Shown in pieces: positions 1-6,754 of a stretch of 7,333 nucleotides of DNA. The notes under the pieces were generated by a model. It searched no databases, was not told the origin of the DNA, and worked only from the letters and a program-made list of their open reading frames with translations. Location of the stretch: NCBI GenBank assembly GCA_003535475.1, contig DOHC01000234.1, positions 1 through 7,333 on the forward strand. Direction: 5' to 3'. Made by a program: the position numbers and the translations under genes. The DNA comes from Nitrospiraceae bacterium. GTDB lineage: Bacteria > Nitrospirota > Thermodesulfovibrionia > Thermodesulfovibrionales > UBA1546. Numbering within the stretch: position 1 is the stretch's first letter; each line of letters opens with the position of its first letter.

Positions 1-1024
1 TCTTTGCGAATTCAAAATCCCGCTGGTCATGCGCAGGCACAGACATTATTGCGCCTGTGCCGTATTCCATCAGGACGAAATTTGCTATGTAGATGGGAAT
101 CTTCTCATCATTCGCAGGATTGACTGCATAGTGTCCCGTAAAGAGTCCAATCTTTTCATCTTCCTTGCCATAGCGCTCCTTGACTTTTTTAAGAGCTTCT
201 TTATCAGTAGCGAGTTTTTCTGATAACGGATGTGTCGGCGCAAGGCAGACAAATGTAGCGCCAAATAAGGTATCTGCCCTTGTAGTGAATATCCTCAGTT
301 TTTCATCCATTCCGGCAACTCTGAAATCAGCCTCAAACCCCTCGCTCTTTCCTATCCAGTTTTTTTGCATTAAGACGACTTTTTCAGGCCAGCCCTTAAG
401 CTCATCACATGCCTTCAGTAGGTCTTCTGCATAATGCGTAATACGGAAGAACCACTGCTCCAACTCTTTCTTGATTACGGCTGTATCGCATCTCCAACAG
501 CCGCTGTCAATAACCTGCTCATTTGCAAGAACAGTCATGCATGAAGGGCACCAGTTTACAAATGATGATTTCCGGTATGCAAGCCCCTTCTCATACATTT
601 TCAGGAAGAACCACTGATTCCACTTATAGTAATCAGGGCTGCATGTCGTAACCTCTCTGTCCCAGTCATAGCTGAGTCCCAACTGATTGAGCTGTTTTTT
701 CATATATGTGATGTTTTCGTATGTCCATTTTGCAGGGTGGATACTCTCTTTTATCGCAGCGTTCTCAGCAGGCATACCAAATGCATCCCAGCCCATTGGA
801 TGTATGACATTAAAACCCCTCATTCTCTTGTATCTTGCTATAACATCACCGATGGCGTAGTTCCGCACATGGCCCATGTGTATTTTCCCTGAGGGATAAG
901 GAAACATCTCAAGGCAGTAGAATTTCTTCTTTGAAGTATCTGGTTCTGTCTTAAAAATATTTTGCTCTAGCCAGTATTTCTGCCATTTCAGCTCAACTTT
1001 CTGCGGATCGTATCTTTCTTCCAA
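1..1024 (-). CDS. leuS: Leucyl-tRNA synthetase, N-terminal 341 codons (partial at left edge)
   Basis: Class I aminoacyl-tRNA synthetase that charges tRNA-Leu with leucine in the cytoplasm. My own minus-strand translation gives the Rossmann-fold start with [15 protein letters not shown] (HIGH motif as HMGH, residues 49-52), then [10 protein letters not shown], and a zinc module with Cys159-x2-Cys162 and Cys176-x2-Cys179. The CP1 editing domain follows with TTRADTLFG (Thr247-Thr248) and, at the very edge, [10 protein letters not shown], whose Asp333 corresponds to the editing-site aspartate of the family. Bacterial LeuRS is about 820-860 residues, so the KMSKS loop and the anticodon-binding part lie outside the window. 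The start is TTG at 1024-1022: no other start codon lies in the right place, the protein then begins (M)[10 protein letters not shown] as the family does, and AGGAG sits 8 nt upstream. A separate promoter precedes it. No internal stops were seen in the parts translated. Identity is very secure. Confidence 0.97.
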   Translation of the reverse strand, partial: MEERYDPQKVELKWQKYWLEQNIFKTEPDTSKKKFYCLEMFPYPSGKIHMGHVRNYAIGDVIARYKRMRGFNVIHPMGWDAFGMPAENAAIKESIHPAKWTYENITYMKKQLNQLGLSYDWDREVTTCSPDYYKWNQWFFLKMYEKGLAYRKSSFVNWCPSCMTVLANEQVIDSGCWRCDTAVIKKELEQWFFRITHYAEDLLKACDELKGWPEKVVLMQKNWIGKSEGFEADFRVAGMDEKLRIFTTRADTLFGATFVCLAPTHPLSEKLATDKEALKKVKERYGKEDEKIGLFTGHYAVNPANDEKIPIYIANFVLMEYGTGAIMSVPAHDQRDFEFAK

Positions 1025-1032
1025 GATGTCTA

Positions 1033-1037
1033 CTCCT
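1033..1037 (-). promoter_or_regulatory. Ribosome binding site that fixes the leuS TTG start
   Basis: Minus-strand AGGAG with an 8-nt spacer to TTG at 1024-1022. It is the only good Shine-Dalgarno core near the 5' end of the LeuRS frame, which supports the rare TTG start. The frame has no ATG before codon 40, which is inside the conserved core. Confidence 0.75.
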
Positions 1038-1048
1038 ATTTTTGTTCT

Positions 1049-1078
1049 GTCATTCCCATGTAAATGGGAATCCAGATT
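1049..1078 (+). repeat. Palindromic repeat copy A (REP-like), in the leuS leader
   Basis: GTC followed by the perfect 8-bp stem ATTCCCAT (1052-1059), loop GTAA and ATGGGAAT (1064-1071), then CCAGATT. It has the same frame as the copy at 7138-7166 (GTC-stem-CCAGATT), but the two inner stem pairs differ on both sides. It lies 12 nt upstream of the leuS Shine-Dalgarno sequence, inside the predicted transcript leader. Confidence 0.85.
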
Positions 1079-1097
1079 TATTCCCGAGAACAATAAA
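1077..1097. repeat. Small hairpin between the two repeat copies
   Basis: TTTATT (1077-1082) can pair with AATAAA (1092-1097) around a 9-nt loop, CCCGAGAAC. It lies in the centre of the head-to-head repeat pair. It may be the apex of a larger structure or a chance AT-rich pairing. Confidence 0.4.
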
Positions 1098-1106
1098 ACA
1101 TATCAT

Positions 1107-1131
1107 GGATTCCCGCCTTCGCGGGAATGAC
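1107..1131 (-). repeat. Palindromic repeat copy B, inverted relative to copy A
   Basis: GG, then stem ATTCCCGC (1109-1116), loop CTTC, GCGGGAAT (1121-1128), then GAC. Read on the minus strand it starts GTCATTCCC and ends GGGAATCC like copies A and C, so it faces copy A. The GTCATTCCC and GGGAATCCA segments of copy A can also pair with the matching segments of copy B, so the whole block 1049-1131 could fold as one long imperfect hairpin. Confidence 0.85.
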
Positions 1132-1158
1132 AATCAATAGTCCAAGATTCAAGTATTT

Positions 1159-1188
1159 ATTATAAATGTGCGAGAGGAAGAATGACAA
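1159..1188 (-). promoter_or_regulatory. Predicted sigma-70-type promoter of leuS
   Basis: On the minus strand, -35 TTGTCA (1188-1183) and -10 TATAAT (1164-1159) are separated by 18 bp: five of six and six of six consensus bases. Transcription would begin near 1152, giving a leader of roughly 125-130 nt that includes both repeat copies and the AGGAG site. This would let leuS be expressed apart from aspS. Base match only, not measured. Confidence 0.65.
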
Positions 1189-1248
1189 GAGAGGAAAACG
1201 AAGATGAACAGGCTGAACCTTGAAGGTGTTGCCCCGCTTTTATCTAAT

Positions 1249-1566
1249 CTATTTCGGTTGTCCGATAAATAATCTAATTATTGCAACAGCAATTAGACCG
1301 TAAATCAAATATTGGAGAAGTTGTATCAACTTGCCAAAAGATATTTTATCGCTTTTCCCCCTTGTCCCAGCTAAAACTTCTTTCTCTCCTTTAGACAGTT
1401 TTGCAAAAGATAACGCACCATAAATAAGAACTGCCACAAATATCAAGACGCCTATGGCCTTTAAATAAAATTTTGTGATTATGATTGCAGCGATAAAGAA
1501 TGTGATAACAACTAAGACTATGGTGAATTTTTTTTGGGCTGCATTCCTTGATTTGGGCTGTCCCAT
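1249..1566 (-). CDS. Small membrane protein of unknown function (105 aa)
   Basis: I do not recognise a family. The protein has a short basic, polar N-terminus (MGQPKSRNAAQKK), then three hydrophobic stretches at about residues 14-31, 36-54 and 81-101. A charged segment between helices two and three (about 55-78, KLSKGEKEVLAGTRGKSDK) should face the cytoplasm by the positive-inside rule. The tetrapeptide GQPK occurs at both ends of the protein with different codons, so it is probably coincidence. It begins 11 bp after the aspS stop and is likely co-transcribed with aspS. There is no Shine-Dalgarno core before the ATG, and an in-frame TAA just upstream excludes a longer start, so it may be translated by coupling to aspS. 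The coding call rests on length, clean helix pattern and operon position. Function unknown. Confidence 0.75.
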   Translation of the reverse strand: MGQPKSRNAAQKKFTIVLVVITFFIAAIIITKFYLKAIGVLIFVAVLIYGALSFAKLSKGEKEVLAGTRGKSDKISFGKLIQLLQYLIYGLIAVAIIRLFIGQPK

Positions 1567-1577
1567 AATTTGTTAGG

Positions 1578-3380
1578 CTACTCTATTGGCACATCTGTTT
1601 TTATGTGAAGCTCCCGTAGCTGCTTTGGCTCCACTGTTGAGGGCGCTCCTGACATGAGGCAGACTGCCTTCTGTGTCTTGGGGAATGCGATTACATCCCT
1701 TATTGATGTTACACCAGCCATCAGCATTACAAGCCTGTCAAGACCGAGTGCGATTCCGCCGTGAGGAGGCGCGCCGTATTTAAGCGCATCAAGCAGGAAG
1801 CCGAACTTCATCTTTGCCTCTTCCTCTGAGATATTCAGGACATCAAACATCCTTTTCTGAACGTCCTGCCTGTGAATACGGATGCTTCCGCCGCCAATCT
1901 CATGCCCGTTTAAAACAATGTCATACGCCTTTGCCCTAAGAGAAGTTAGAAGTTGAAAGTTAGAAGTTGAAAGTTGAGAATCAGAAAAATTAACAGGCAA
2001 CAGTTTCTCTATATCTTCATTCATGGGTGATGTGAATGGATGATGCATTGCCTGAAACCTGCTTTCTTCATCATCCCATTCAAGGAGCGGAAAATCAGTT
2101 ATCCATGCAAATTTGTATCCGGGCTTAATTAAGTTCAGTCTCTTTCCGAGTTCAAGTCTCAGCCTGCTTAGCACATCGTATGTAACCTTTGGCTTGTCAG
2201 CAATGAAAAGCATCATATCTCCTTCTGCTGCTTCAAACCTCTCTGCCATCTTTTTAAGTATCTCTTCCCGGAAGAACTTGGCTATAGGAGATTCAAAACC
2301 ATTCTTGACCTTTATCCACGCAAGGCCTTTTGCGCCGAATGACTGCGCTTCCTGTGTCAGCATGTCTATCTCTTTCCGTGAAAGCCCTGCCATTCCTTTG
2401 CCGTTAATTGCTTTTACCATCCCCCTGTCATTGATTGCATCGAGGAATACCTTGAATGTTCCCTTCAGCGCGAGGTCTGCCATATCTTTTAGTTCAAGGC
2501 CGAATCTCAGATCAGGTTTGTCATTTCCAAATCTCTCCATTGACTCATGAAAGCTTAATCTCTGAAAAGGTGTTTCTATATCAATTGAAAGAATGTCCTT
2601 GAATAACTTCTTCATCATTTCTTCCATGAGAGAAATGACCTCTTCTCTGTCGGCAAACGACATCTCCAGATCAATCTGTGTGAATTCAGGCTGTCTGTCT
2701 GCCCTCAGGTCTTCGTCACGGAAACATTTCACAATCTGGAAATACTTCTCCAATCCTGAGACCATGAGTATCTGCTTGAATAACTGAGGTGACTGCGGGA
2801 GCGCATAGAAATGTCCGGGGTTCAACCTACTTGGAACAAGATAATCCCTTGCGCCTTCAGGCGTGGATTTTGTAAGCATCGGAGTTTCTATCTCAAGAAA
2901 TCCCCTCTCATCGAGATAATCTCTTGTTGCCTTTGTAATCTTGTGGCGCATTGTGAGGTTCTGCTGCATCTCAGGCCTTCTCAAATCAAGATACCTGTGT
3001 TTAAGCCGTAAGGCCTCGCCTGCGTCTGCCGCTTCTTCCATGTTATAAGGCAATGGCGCTGCTTCATTAAGGACTTCGAGTTTATTGATGTACATCTCAA
3101 CTGCGCCTGTTGGCAGATTAGGATTTTCGGTGCCTTCAGGCCTTTTCCTTATTTCGCCTGATACGGCTATTACATACTCAGCCCTCAAGCCATGTGCAGT
3201 CTCATGCGCGTCTCCAGCAACATCAGGGCTGAAAACAATCTGGCATAGTCCGCTCCTGTCTCTGAGGTCAATGAATATGAGACCTCCATGGTCTCTCCTT
3301 CTGAATACCCAGCCGGCAAGGCTCAGATTCGAGCCTATGTCAGATTCCCTTAGTTCCCCGCAGCCTTTGTCCCGAGTCAT
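1578..3380 (-). CDS. aspS: Aspartyl-tRNA synthetase, bacterial type with GAD domain; probably non-discriminating
   Basis: Class IIb synthetase that attaches aspartate to tRNA-Asp. Domain order: OB-fold anticodon-binding domain (about 1-105, [10 protein letters not shown]...[11 protein letters not shown]), catalytic domain with [12 protein letters not shown] (127-138) and motif 2 [14 protein letters not shown] (220-233), bacterial GAD insertion (about 290-420), and motif 3 GLDRL (546-550). At 600 residues it is in the usual range. ATG at 3380 is preferred: the family begins 5-7 residues before CGEL, and AGAGG lies 6 nt upstream. It overlaps the end of the upstream pseudouridine synthase gene by 41 bp. 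His31 and Gly83 match the residues linked to relaxed tRNA choice in Pseudomonas aeruginosa AspRS, so it may also charge tRNA-Asn with Asp (inference). Residues 468-480 are an extra loop encoded by a heptad DNA repeat. Confidence 0.97.
   Translation of the reverse strand: MTRDKGCGELRESDIGSNLSLAGWVFRRRDHGGLIFIDLRDRSGLCQIVFSPDVAGDAHETAHGLRAEYVIAVSGEIRKRPEGTENPNLPTGAVEMYINKLEVLNEAAPLPYNMEEAADAGEALRLKHRYLDLRRPEMQQNLTMRHKITKATRDYLDERGFLEIETPMLTKSTPEGARDYLVPSRLNPGHFYALPQSPQLFKQILMVSGLEKYFQIVKCFRDEDLRADRQPEFTQIDLEMSFADREEVISLMEEMMKKLFKDILSIDIETPFQRLSFHESMERFGNDKPDLRFGLELKDMADLALKGTFKVFLDAINDRGMVKAINGKGMAGLSRKEIDMLTQEAQSFGAKGLAWIKVKNGFESPIAKFFREEILKKMAERFEAAEGDMMLFIADKPKVTYDVLSRLRLELGKRLNLIKPGYKFAWITDFPLLEWDDEESRFQAMHHPFTSPMNEDIEKLLPVNFSDSQLSTSNFQLLTSLRAKAYDIVLNGHEIGGGSIRIHRQDVQKRMFDVLNISEEEAKMKFGFLLDALKYGAPPHGGIALGLDRLVMLMAGVTSIRDVIAFPKTQKAVCLMSGAPSTVEPKQLRELHIKTDVPIE
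1941..1980 (+). repeat. Heptad tandem repeat inside aspS (AGAAGTT/GAAAGTT)
   Basis: AGAAGTT (1941-1947) is followed by two exact copies of the 14-mer AGAAGTTGAAAGTT (1948-1961 and 1962-1975) and then GAGAA. It encodes aspS residues 468-480 ([13 protein letters not shown]) and adds about 13-14 residues compared with E. coli and Thermus AspRS between FTSP and AYD. The reading frame stays open even though 14 is not a multiple of three. Confidence 0.9.
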
Positions 3381-4095
3381 TCATTACCTCTTTCTTTATC
3401 TTTTTAACCTCATCAGGAGTTAGATATCTTAACTCTCCTGAGCGAAGATTTCCAATATCTATGCCGTTGATCTTTATGCGTTTGAGTTTAAGCACAGGAT
3501 GTCCGACCTGCTCGCACATTCTCCTTACCTGCCTTTTTTTTCCCTCATAAATCGTAATCTCAATCCAGCAGTTTTCCTCTGCCTTTCTGAGTTTCTTTAC
3601 TTTAGCAGGCGCGGTAACTCCGTCCTTAAGCCTTATCCCTCTTCTCAGTTTCTCTATCTTTTCGTCCTCAATGATGCCCTTTATTTTAACATGATATGCC
3701 TTTGGAATCTTCTTTGACGGGTGCAAAATTGAATGCGCGAAATCACCGTCATTTGTAAGAAGCAGCAGCCCTTCTGAATCAAAGTCAAGCCTTCCAACAG
3801 GAAATACCCTGTATCTGATGTTCCTTAAATAATCCTTTATAGTCGGCCTTTCTTCCTCTTCTGCAAGGGTTGTAATAACTCCTTTTGGCTTGTTTATCAT
3901 TAGATAGACCTTCGGCTCAGGTTTTGTGAGAAGTTTCCCATCTAATTTTATATGGTCTTTTGAAGGGTCTGCCTTCATACCGAGGGATGCAACCTTTCCG
4001 TTTATGGTGACCCTTCCTTCAAGGATGATATCCTCAGCGCCTCTTCTTGATGCAATCCCCATCTTTGCAAGTATCTTTTGAAGCCGTTCTTCCAT
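3340..4095 (-). CDS. rluB: 23S rRNA pseudouridine synthase, RluB/RsuA family
   Basis: Converts a uridine of ribosomal RNA to pseudouridine. An N-terminal S4 RNA-binding domain ([18 protein letters not shown]...) leads into the catalytic domain with [10 protein letters not shown], then the active-site motif [18 protein letters not shown] (Asp104 from this start), and later [24 protein letters not shown]. This is the RsuA/RluB/E/F pattern; RluB is the likeliest because of the S4 domain and length, but the exact target uridine cannot be read from sequence. I chose ATG at 4095 because family members begin right at this S4 motif; an in-frame GTG at 4113 would add six residues, and neither start has a clear Shine-Dalgarno core. 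The last 17 or so residues ([14 protein letters not shown] end) extend past the usual C-terminus and are encoded by the 41-bp overlap with aspS and the bases just before it. First gene of the minus-strand block. Confidence 0.92.
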   Translation of the reverse strand: MEERLQKILAKMGIASRRGAEDIILEGRVTINGKVASLGMKADPSKDHIKLDGKLLTKPEPKVYLMINKPKGVITTLAEEEERPTIKDYLRNIRYRVFPVGRLDFDSEGLLLLTNDGDFAHSILHPSKKIPKAYHVKIKGIIEDEKIEKLRRGIRLKDGVTAPAKVKKLRKAEENCWIEITIYEGKKRQVRRMCEQVGHPVLKLKRIKINGIDIGNLRSGELRYLTPDEVKKIKKEVMNDSGQRLRGTKGI

Positions 4096-4127
4096 AGGTA
4101 ATGATGATAACACAAAAGTTGTTTCTA

Positions 4128-4156
4128 TTTAAAATGTCTGAAAATTAGTATATATT
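4128..4156 (+). promoter_or_regulatory. Candidate promoter for pncC-ligA
   Basis: TTTAAA (4128-4133), a 17-bp spacer and TATATT (4151-4156) give a modest sigma-70 match. Transcription would start near 4163, only a few bases before the ATG at 4167. No Shine-Dalgarno core is visible there, so the transcript could be nearly leaderless. The region is AT-rich, so chance matches are likely. Confidence 0.35.
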
Positions 4157-4174
4157 TATAGCAGATATGGGCAA
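4147..4174 (-). promoter_or_regulatory. Candidate divergent promoter for rluB-aspS
   Basis: On the minus strand, TTGCCC (4174-4169), a 16-bp spacer and TATACT (4152-4147). It overlaps the candidate plus-strand -10, so the two divergent operons may compete for polymerase. Its -35 lies inside the first codons of the divergent gene. Weak, pattern only. Confidence 0.3.
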
Positions 4175-4649
4175 GGAGACATTGGGTATCATCCAAAAGG
4201 TGCATGAGATATTCAAAAAGAAAGGGCTGAAGCTTTCTGCTGCCGAGTCATGCACAGGCGGACTAATCAGCCATTACATTACAATGATTCCCGGTGCAAG
4301 CACATTCTTTGAAGCAGGGGTTGTTACTTATTCCGCTGAGTCAAAGATGAGAATCTTTGGATTATCATCAGAGACGATTTCGTCCTATGGGGTTGTGAGC
4401 GGGGAAACTGCCAAAGAGATGGCAGAGAGGATACGTTTATTAACAAAGACAGACTGTGCTCTATCCACAACAGGCAATCTTGGGCCTGATGTGCTTGAAG
4501 GAAAGGATGTAGGGCTTGTTTATGCTGCAGTAAGCATGTACGGAAAAACATTTGTAAAGGAATTAAGATTTATGGGAGAAAGGCAAGAGATTAAGGAAAA
4601 AGCGGCTGTTTCAGCCCTGGAATTTCTTCTCGAGATAATGGAAAGCTAA
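4167..4649 (+). CDS. pncC: Stand-alone CinA C-terminal domain protein, NMN amidohydrolase (PncC type)
   Basis: The CinA C-terminal family hydrolyses the amide of nicotinamide mononucleotide, giving nicotinate mononucleotide and ammonia, a step of pyridine nucleotide recycling in the cytoplasm. The 160-residue length is that of a single domain without the N-terminal CinA (MoaB/MoeA-like) part. Conserved pieces are SAAESCTGGLIS (24-35, with the active-site serine in ESCTGG), GASTFFEAGVVTYS...K60, and YGVVSGETAKEMAE (74-87). The loop that is usually TGxAGPGG reads TTGNLGPDVLEGKDVGLVYAAV here (101-122), a divergence from the well-studied members. ATG at 4167 fits the family start, though no clear Shine-Dalgarno core precedes it. 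ligA follows after 4 bp, so the two are surely co-transcribed. DNA ligase releases NMN, the substrate of this enzyme, which makes the pairing meaningful. The activity is inferred from family. Confidence 0.88.
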   Translation: MGKETLGIIQKVHEIFKKKGLKLSAAESCTGGLISHYITMIPGASTFFEAGVVTYSAESKMRIFGLSSETISSYGVVSGETAKEMAERIRLLTKTDCALSTTGNLGPDVLEGKDVGLVYAAVSMYGKTFVKELRFMGERQEIKEKAAVSALEFLLEIMES

Positions 4650-4653
4650 AATT

Positions 4654-6687
4654 ATGCCGGATAAAATTCCTGAAGAGATTAAAAAAAAGATAGAAAAGCT
4701 TGTTAAGGATCTTAATTATCACAGCTACCGCTATTATGTCCTTGACTCACCTGTTATATCAGATGAGGAATATGACAGGTTATACCGGCATCTGAAGGAG
4801 CTTGAGGAAAAGCATAATTATGTTCTTCCCGATTCGCCTACTCAGAGGGTCGGCGCTTCTGCTCTTGAAAAGTTCGAAAAGGTGAAGCATACAGAGCCGA
4901 TGCTCTCACTCGACAATGCCTTTTCGCACGACCAGGTTAGAGAATTTGATAAAAGGATAAAAAGATTGCTTGGCACAGAAAATGAGATTGAATATATTGT
5001 TGAGCCAAAATATGACGGGCTTGCTATTGAACTGACATACAAAAACGGGTTGCTCTTCAGGGCATCTACGAGAGGAGATGGTTATGAGGGCGAGGATGTC
5101 ACGCAGAATATAAGGACCATAAAATCTGTCCCTCTGAAAATAGAGGGCAGCAAAATTCCGGGAGAAATTGATATCCGTGGAGAGGTCTATCTGGACCTGG
5201 ATGAATTCGAAAAATTAAACAAACAGAGAGAGAAAAACACCGAGCCTCTATTTGCTAATCCCAGGAATGCAGCTGCAGGTTCTGTCCGCCAGCTTGACCC
5301 ATCTGTTACAACCACAAGGAAACTCTATCTCGCATGCTATGGCATAGGAGCAGTTAAAGGGCTGAATTTCAAGAGCCAGTCAGAGCTTATCAAGTGGCTT
5401 GAGGAATCGAGGTTCCCAACCCCTGCAAGGGTAAAGCTTGTAAGGGGAATAGATAATGTAATGGATGCGATAAGAGACATTGAAGAAAAAAGAGGAGACT
5501 TTTCTTTTGAGACGGACGGCGCTGTCATAAAGGTTAATGACTTTGCGCTCCAGCAGAAACTCGGAGTAAAAACAAGAGAGCCGCGATGGGCTACAGCTTA
5601 TAAGTTCCAGGCTCATCAGGGAACCACAAAGATAAGAGAGATTCACGGGAGCGTTGGAAGAACAGGGGTAATCACTCCTTTTGCTGTTTTTGAGCCTGTG
5701 AGAATCGGAGGCGTGACAGTATCACGTTCAACCCTTCACAACTGGGATGAGATAGAAAGAAAAGATATAAAGGTCGGGGATACTGTTGTTGTCGAGAGGG
5801 CAGGCGATGTCATACCGCATGTGATTATGGTGATTAAGGAGAAGAGAACCGGTAAGGAGAGGAACTTTCCAATCCCGGAGAGATGTCCTGCGTGCGGTTC
5901 CAAAGTTGTAAGAGAAGAAGGAGAGGTTGCTGTCAGGTGTGTTTCACTTCACTGCCCTGCTCAGGTTCAGGAGAAGATTGCCCATTTCGCATCAAGAGGC
6001 GGCATGGATATAGAAGGACTCGGCGAGAAGAATGTGGAACTTCTTTATTCAAGAGGACTTATAAAACACTTTGAGGATATTTATAAACTGAAGAAAGAAG
6101 AACTGCTTGAGCTTCCGCGGTTCGCTGAAAAATCAGCGCAGAATCTTATAGAAGCAATCGAAAAATCAAAACAGGCCACTTTGTCAAAATTCCTGTTTGC
6201 CATCGGAATCCTTCATGTAGGAGAGTATGCTGCAAAAGTCCTTGCAAGGAATTTCAGGAGACTCGAAGACCTGTATGAAGTAACTCCTGAGAGGATTATG
6301 CAGATTAAGCAGATGGGCGAAAAAATCGCTTCTTCGCTATCTGCATTTTTCAATGATGAGAAAAATATAAAAACTCTTAAATCCCTTGGGCTTAAGCTAA
6401 ATAATCCTGATTTTGCGTTTGAGAAAAAAGGCGAGATGCCGCTGGAAGGCCTGACATTTGTGATTACAGGCACTCTGCCAAAATCGAGAAAGGAAGTTGA
6501 AGACCTTATCGAGGCAAACGGAGGACATGCATCCTCTGCCATCTCAGCAAGCACAAGTTATCTTGTTGTCGGAGAAGAGCCGGGGTTAAAACTGGACAAG
6601 GCAAAGTCACTGGGGGTCAAGACGATTTCATACAATGAATTATTGAAGATGATAGAAAAGAAACCCAGTAATCTGCGGCTGTTCTGA
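4654..6687 (+). CDS. ligA: NAD-dependent DNA ligase
   Basis: Seals nicks in duplex DNA during replication and repair, using NAD+ and releasing NMN and AMP. The 677 residues are full length. Domain Ia (about 1-70, YRYYVLDSPVISDEEYDRL) binds NMN. The adenylation domain holds the catalytic lysine K119 in EPKYDG, with TRGDGYEGEDVT (139-150), NPRNAAAGS (202-210) and the DGAVIKV strand (288-294). Next come the OB fold (VGRTGVITPFAVFEPV and TVSRSTLHN), a zinc finger with Cys411, Cys414, Cys429 and Cys434, helix-hairpin-helix repeats (about 450-590) and a C-terminal BRCT domain (about 593-670, LEGLTFVITGTLPKSRKEVEDLIEANGG, split here as one region). All key residues are present. It starts 4 bp after the pncC stop, with a GGAAAG stretch upstream as a modest ribosome site. 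A run of eight A lies at codons 10-12. Confidence 0.98.
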   Translation: MPDKIPEEIKKKIEKLVKDLNYHSYRYYVLDSPVISDEEYDRLYRHLKELEEKHNYVLPDSPTQRVGASALEKFEKVKHTEPMLSLDNAFSHDQVREFDKRIKRLLGTENEIEYIVEPKYDGLAIELTYKNGLLFRASTRGDGYEGEDVTQNIRTIKSVPLKIEGSKIPGEIDIRGEVYLDLDEFEKLNKQREKNTEPLFANPRNAAAGSVRQLDPSVTTTRKLYLACYGIGAVKGLNFKSQSELIKWLEESRFPTPARVKLVRGIDNVMDAIRDIEEKRGDFSFETDGAVIKVNDFALQQKLGVKTREPRWATAYKFQAHQGTTKIREIHGSVGRTGVITPFAVFEPVRIGGVTVSRSTLHNWDEIERKDIKVGDTVVVERAGDVIPHVIMVIKEKRTGKERNFPIPERCPACGSKVVREEGEVAVRCVSLHCPAQVQEKIAHFASRGGMDIEGLGEKNVELLYSRGLIKHFEDIYKLKKEELLELPRFAEKSAQNLIEAIEKSKQATLSKFLFAIGILHVGEYAAKVLARNFRRLEDLYEVTPERIMQIKQMGEKIASSLSAFFNDEKNIKTLKSLGLKLNNPDFAFEKKGEMPLEGLTFVITGTLPKSRKEVEDLIEANGGHASSAISASTSYLVVGEEPGLKLDKAKSLGVKTISYNELLKMIEKKPSNLRLF

Positions 6688-6740
6688 TTAGACTTAAGAC
6701 TTTATCATATTAGATGAAAAGAATATTTGAGATGCAGAAG

Positions 6741-6746
6741 AAGGTG
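6741..6746 (+). promoter_or_regulatory. Ribosome binding site of the Mth938-domain gene
   Basis: AAGGTG with an 8-nt spacer to ATG at 6755, set in a purine-rich stretch. It supports this start and suggests independent translation after ligA. No convincing promoter or terminator is visible in the 67 bp between the two genes. Confidence 0.6.
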
Positions 6747-6754
6747 AAAGTGGG

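Noticed and set aside
1025..1152. T-box riboswitch in the leuS leader
   Set aside because: No AGGGTGG-type antiterminator sequence, no specifier-loop architecture, and the leader is filled by the palindromic repeats.
1219..1227. CCTTGAAGG small palindrome after the membrane protein gene as terminator
   Set aside because: Only a four-base stem with a one-base centre and no T run; not a credible terminator.
1204..1272. Tiny plus-strand frame (22 codons, MNRLNLEGVAPLLSNLFRLSDK) with a purine-rich upstream stretch
   Set aside because: Overlaps the 3' end of the membrane protein gene head-on, no recognised similarity, and too short to separate from chance.
1573..1579. GTTAGGC, which looks like an integron attC core, next to the small membrane protein gene
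   Set aside because: No matching RYYYAAC partner or internal arm sites at a suitable distance, and it lies between two genes of an ordinary operon.
2113..2550. Long plus-strand open frame (145 codons) opposite aspS, and similar frames opposite leuS and ligA (180-434, 6213-6554)
   Set aside because: Antisense shadows of well-supported genes with serine-rich, low-information translations and no family features.
4681..4688. Run of eight A near the start of ligA as a slippage or phase-variation site
   Set aside because: It encodes ordinary Lys-Lys-Lys in an AT-rich gene, and the frame is intact; no second feature of programmed frameshifting is seen.
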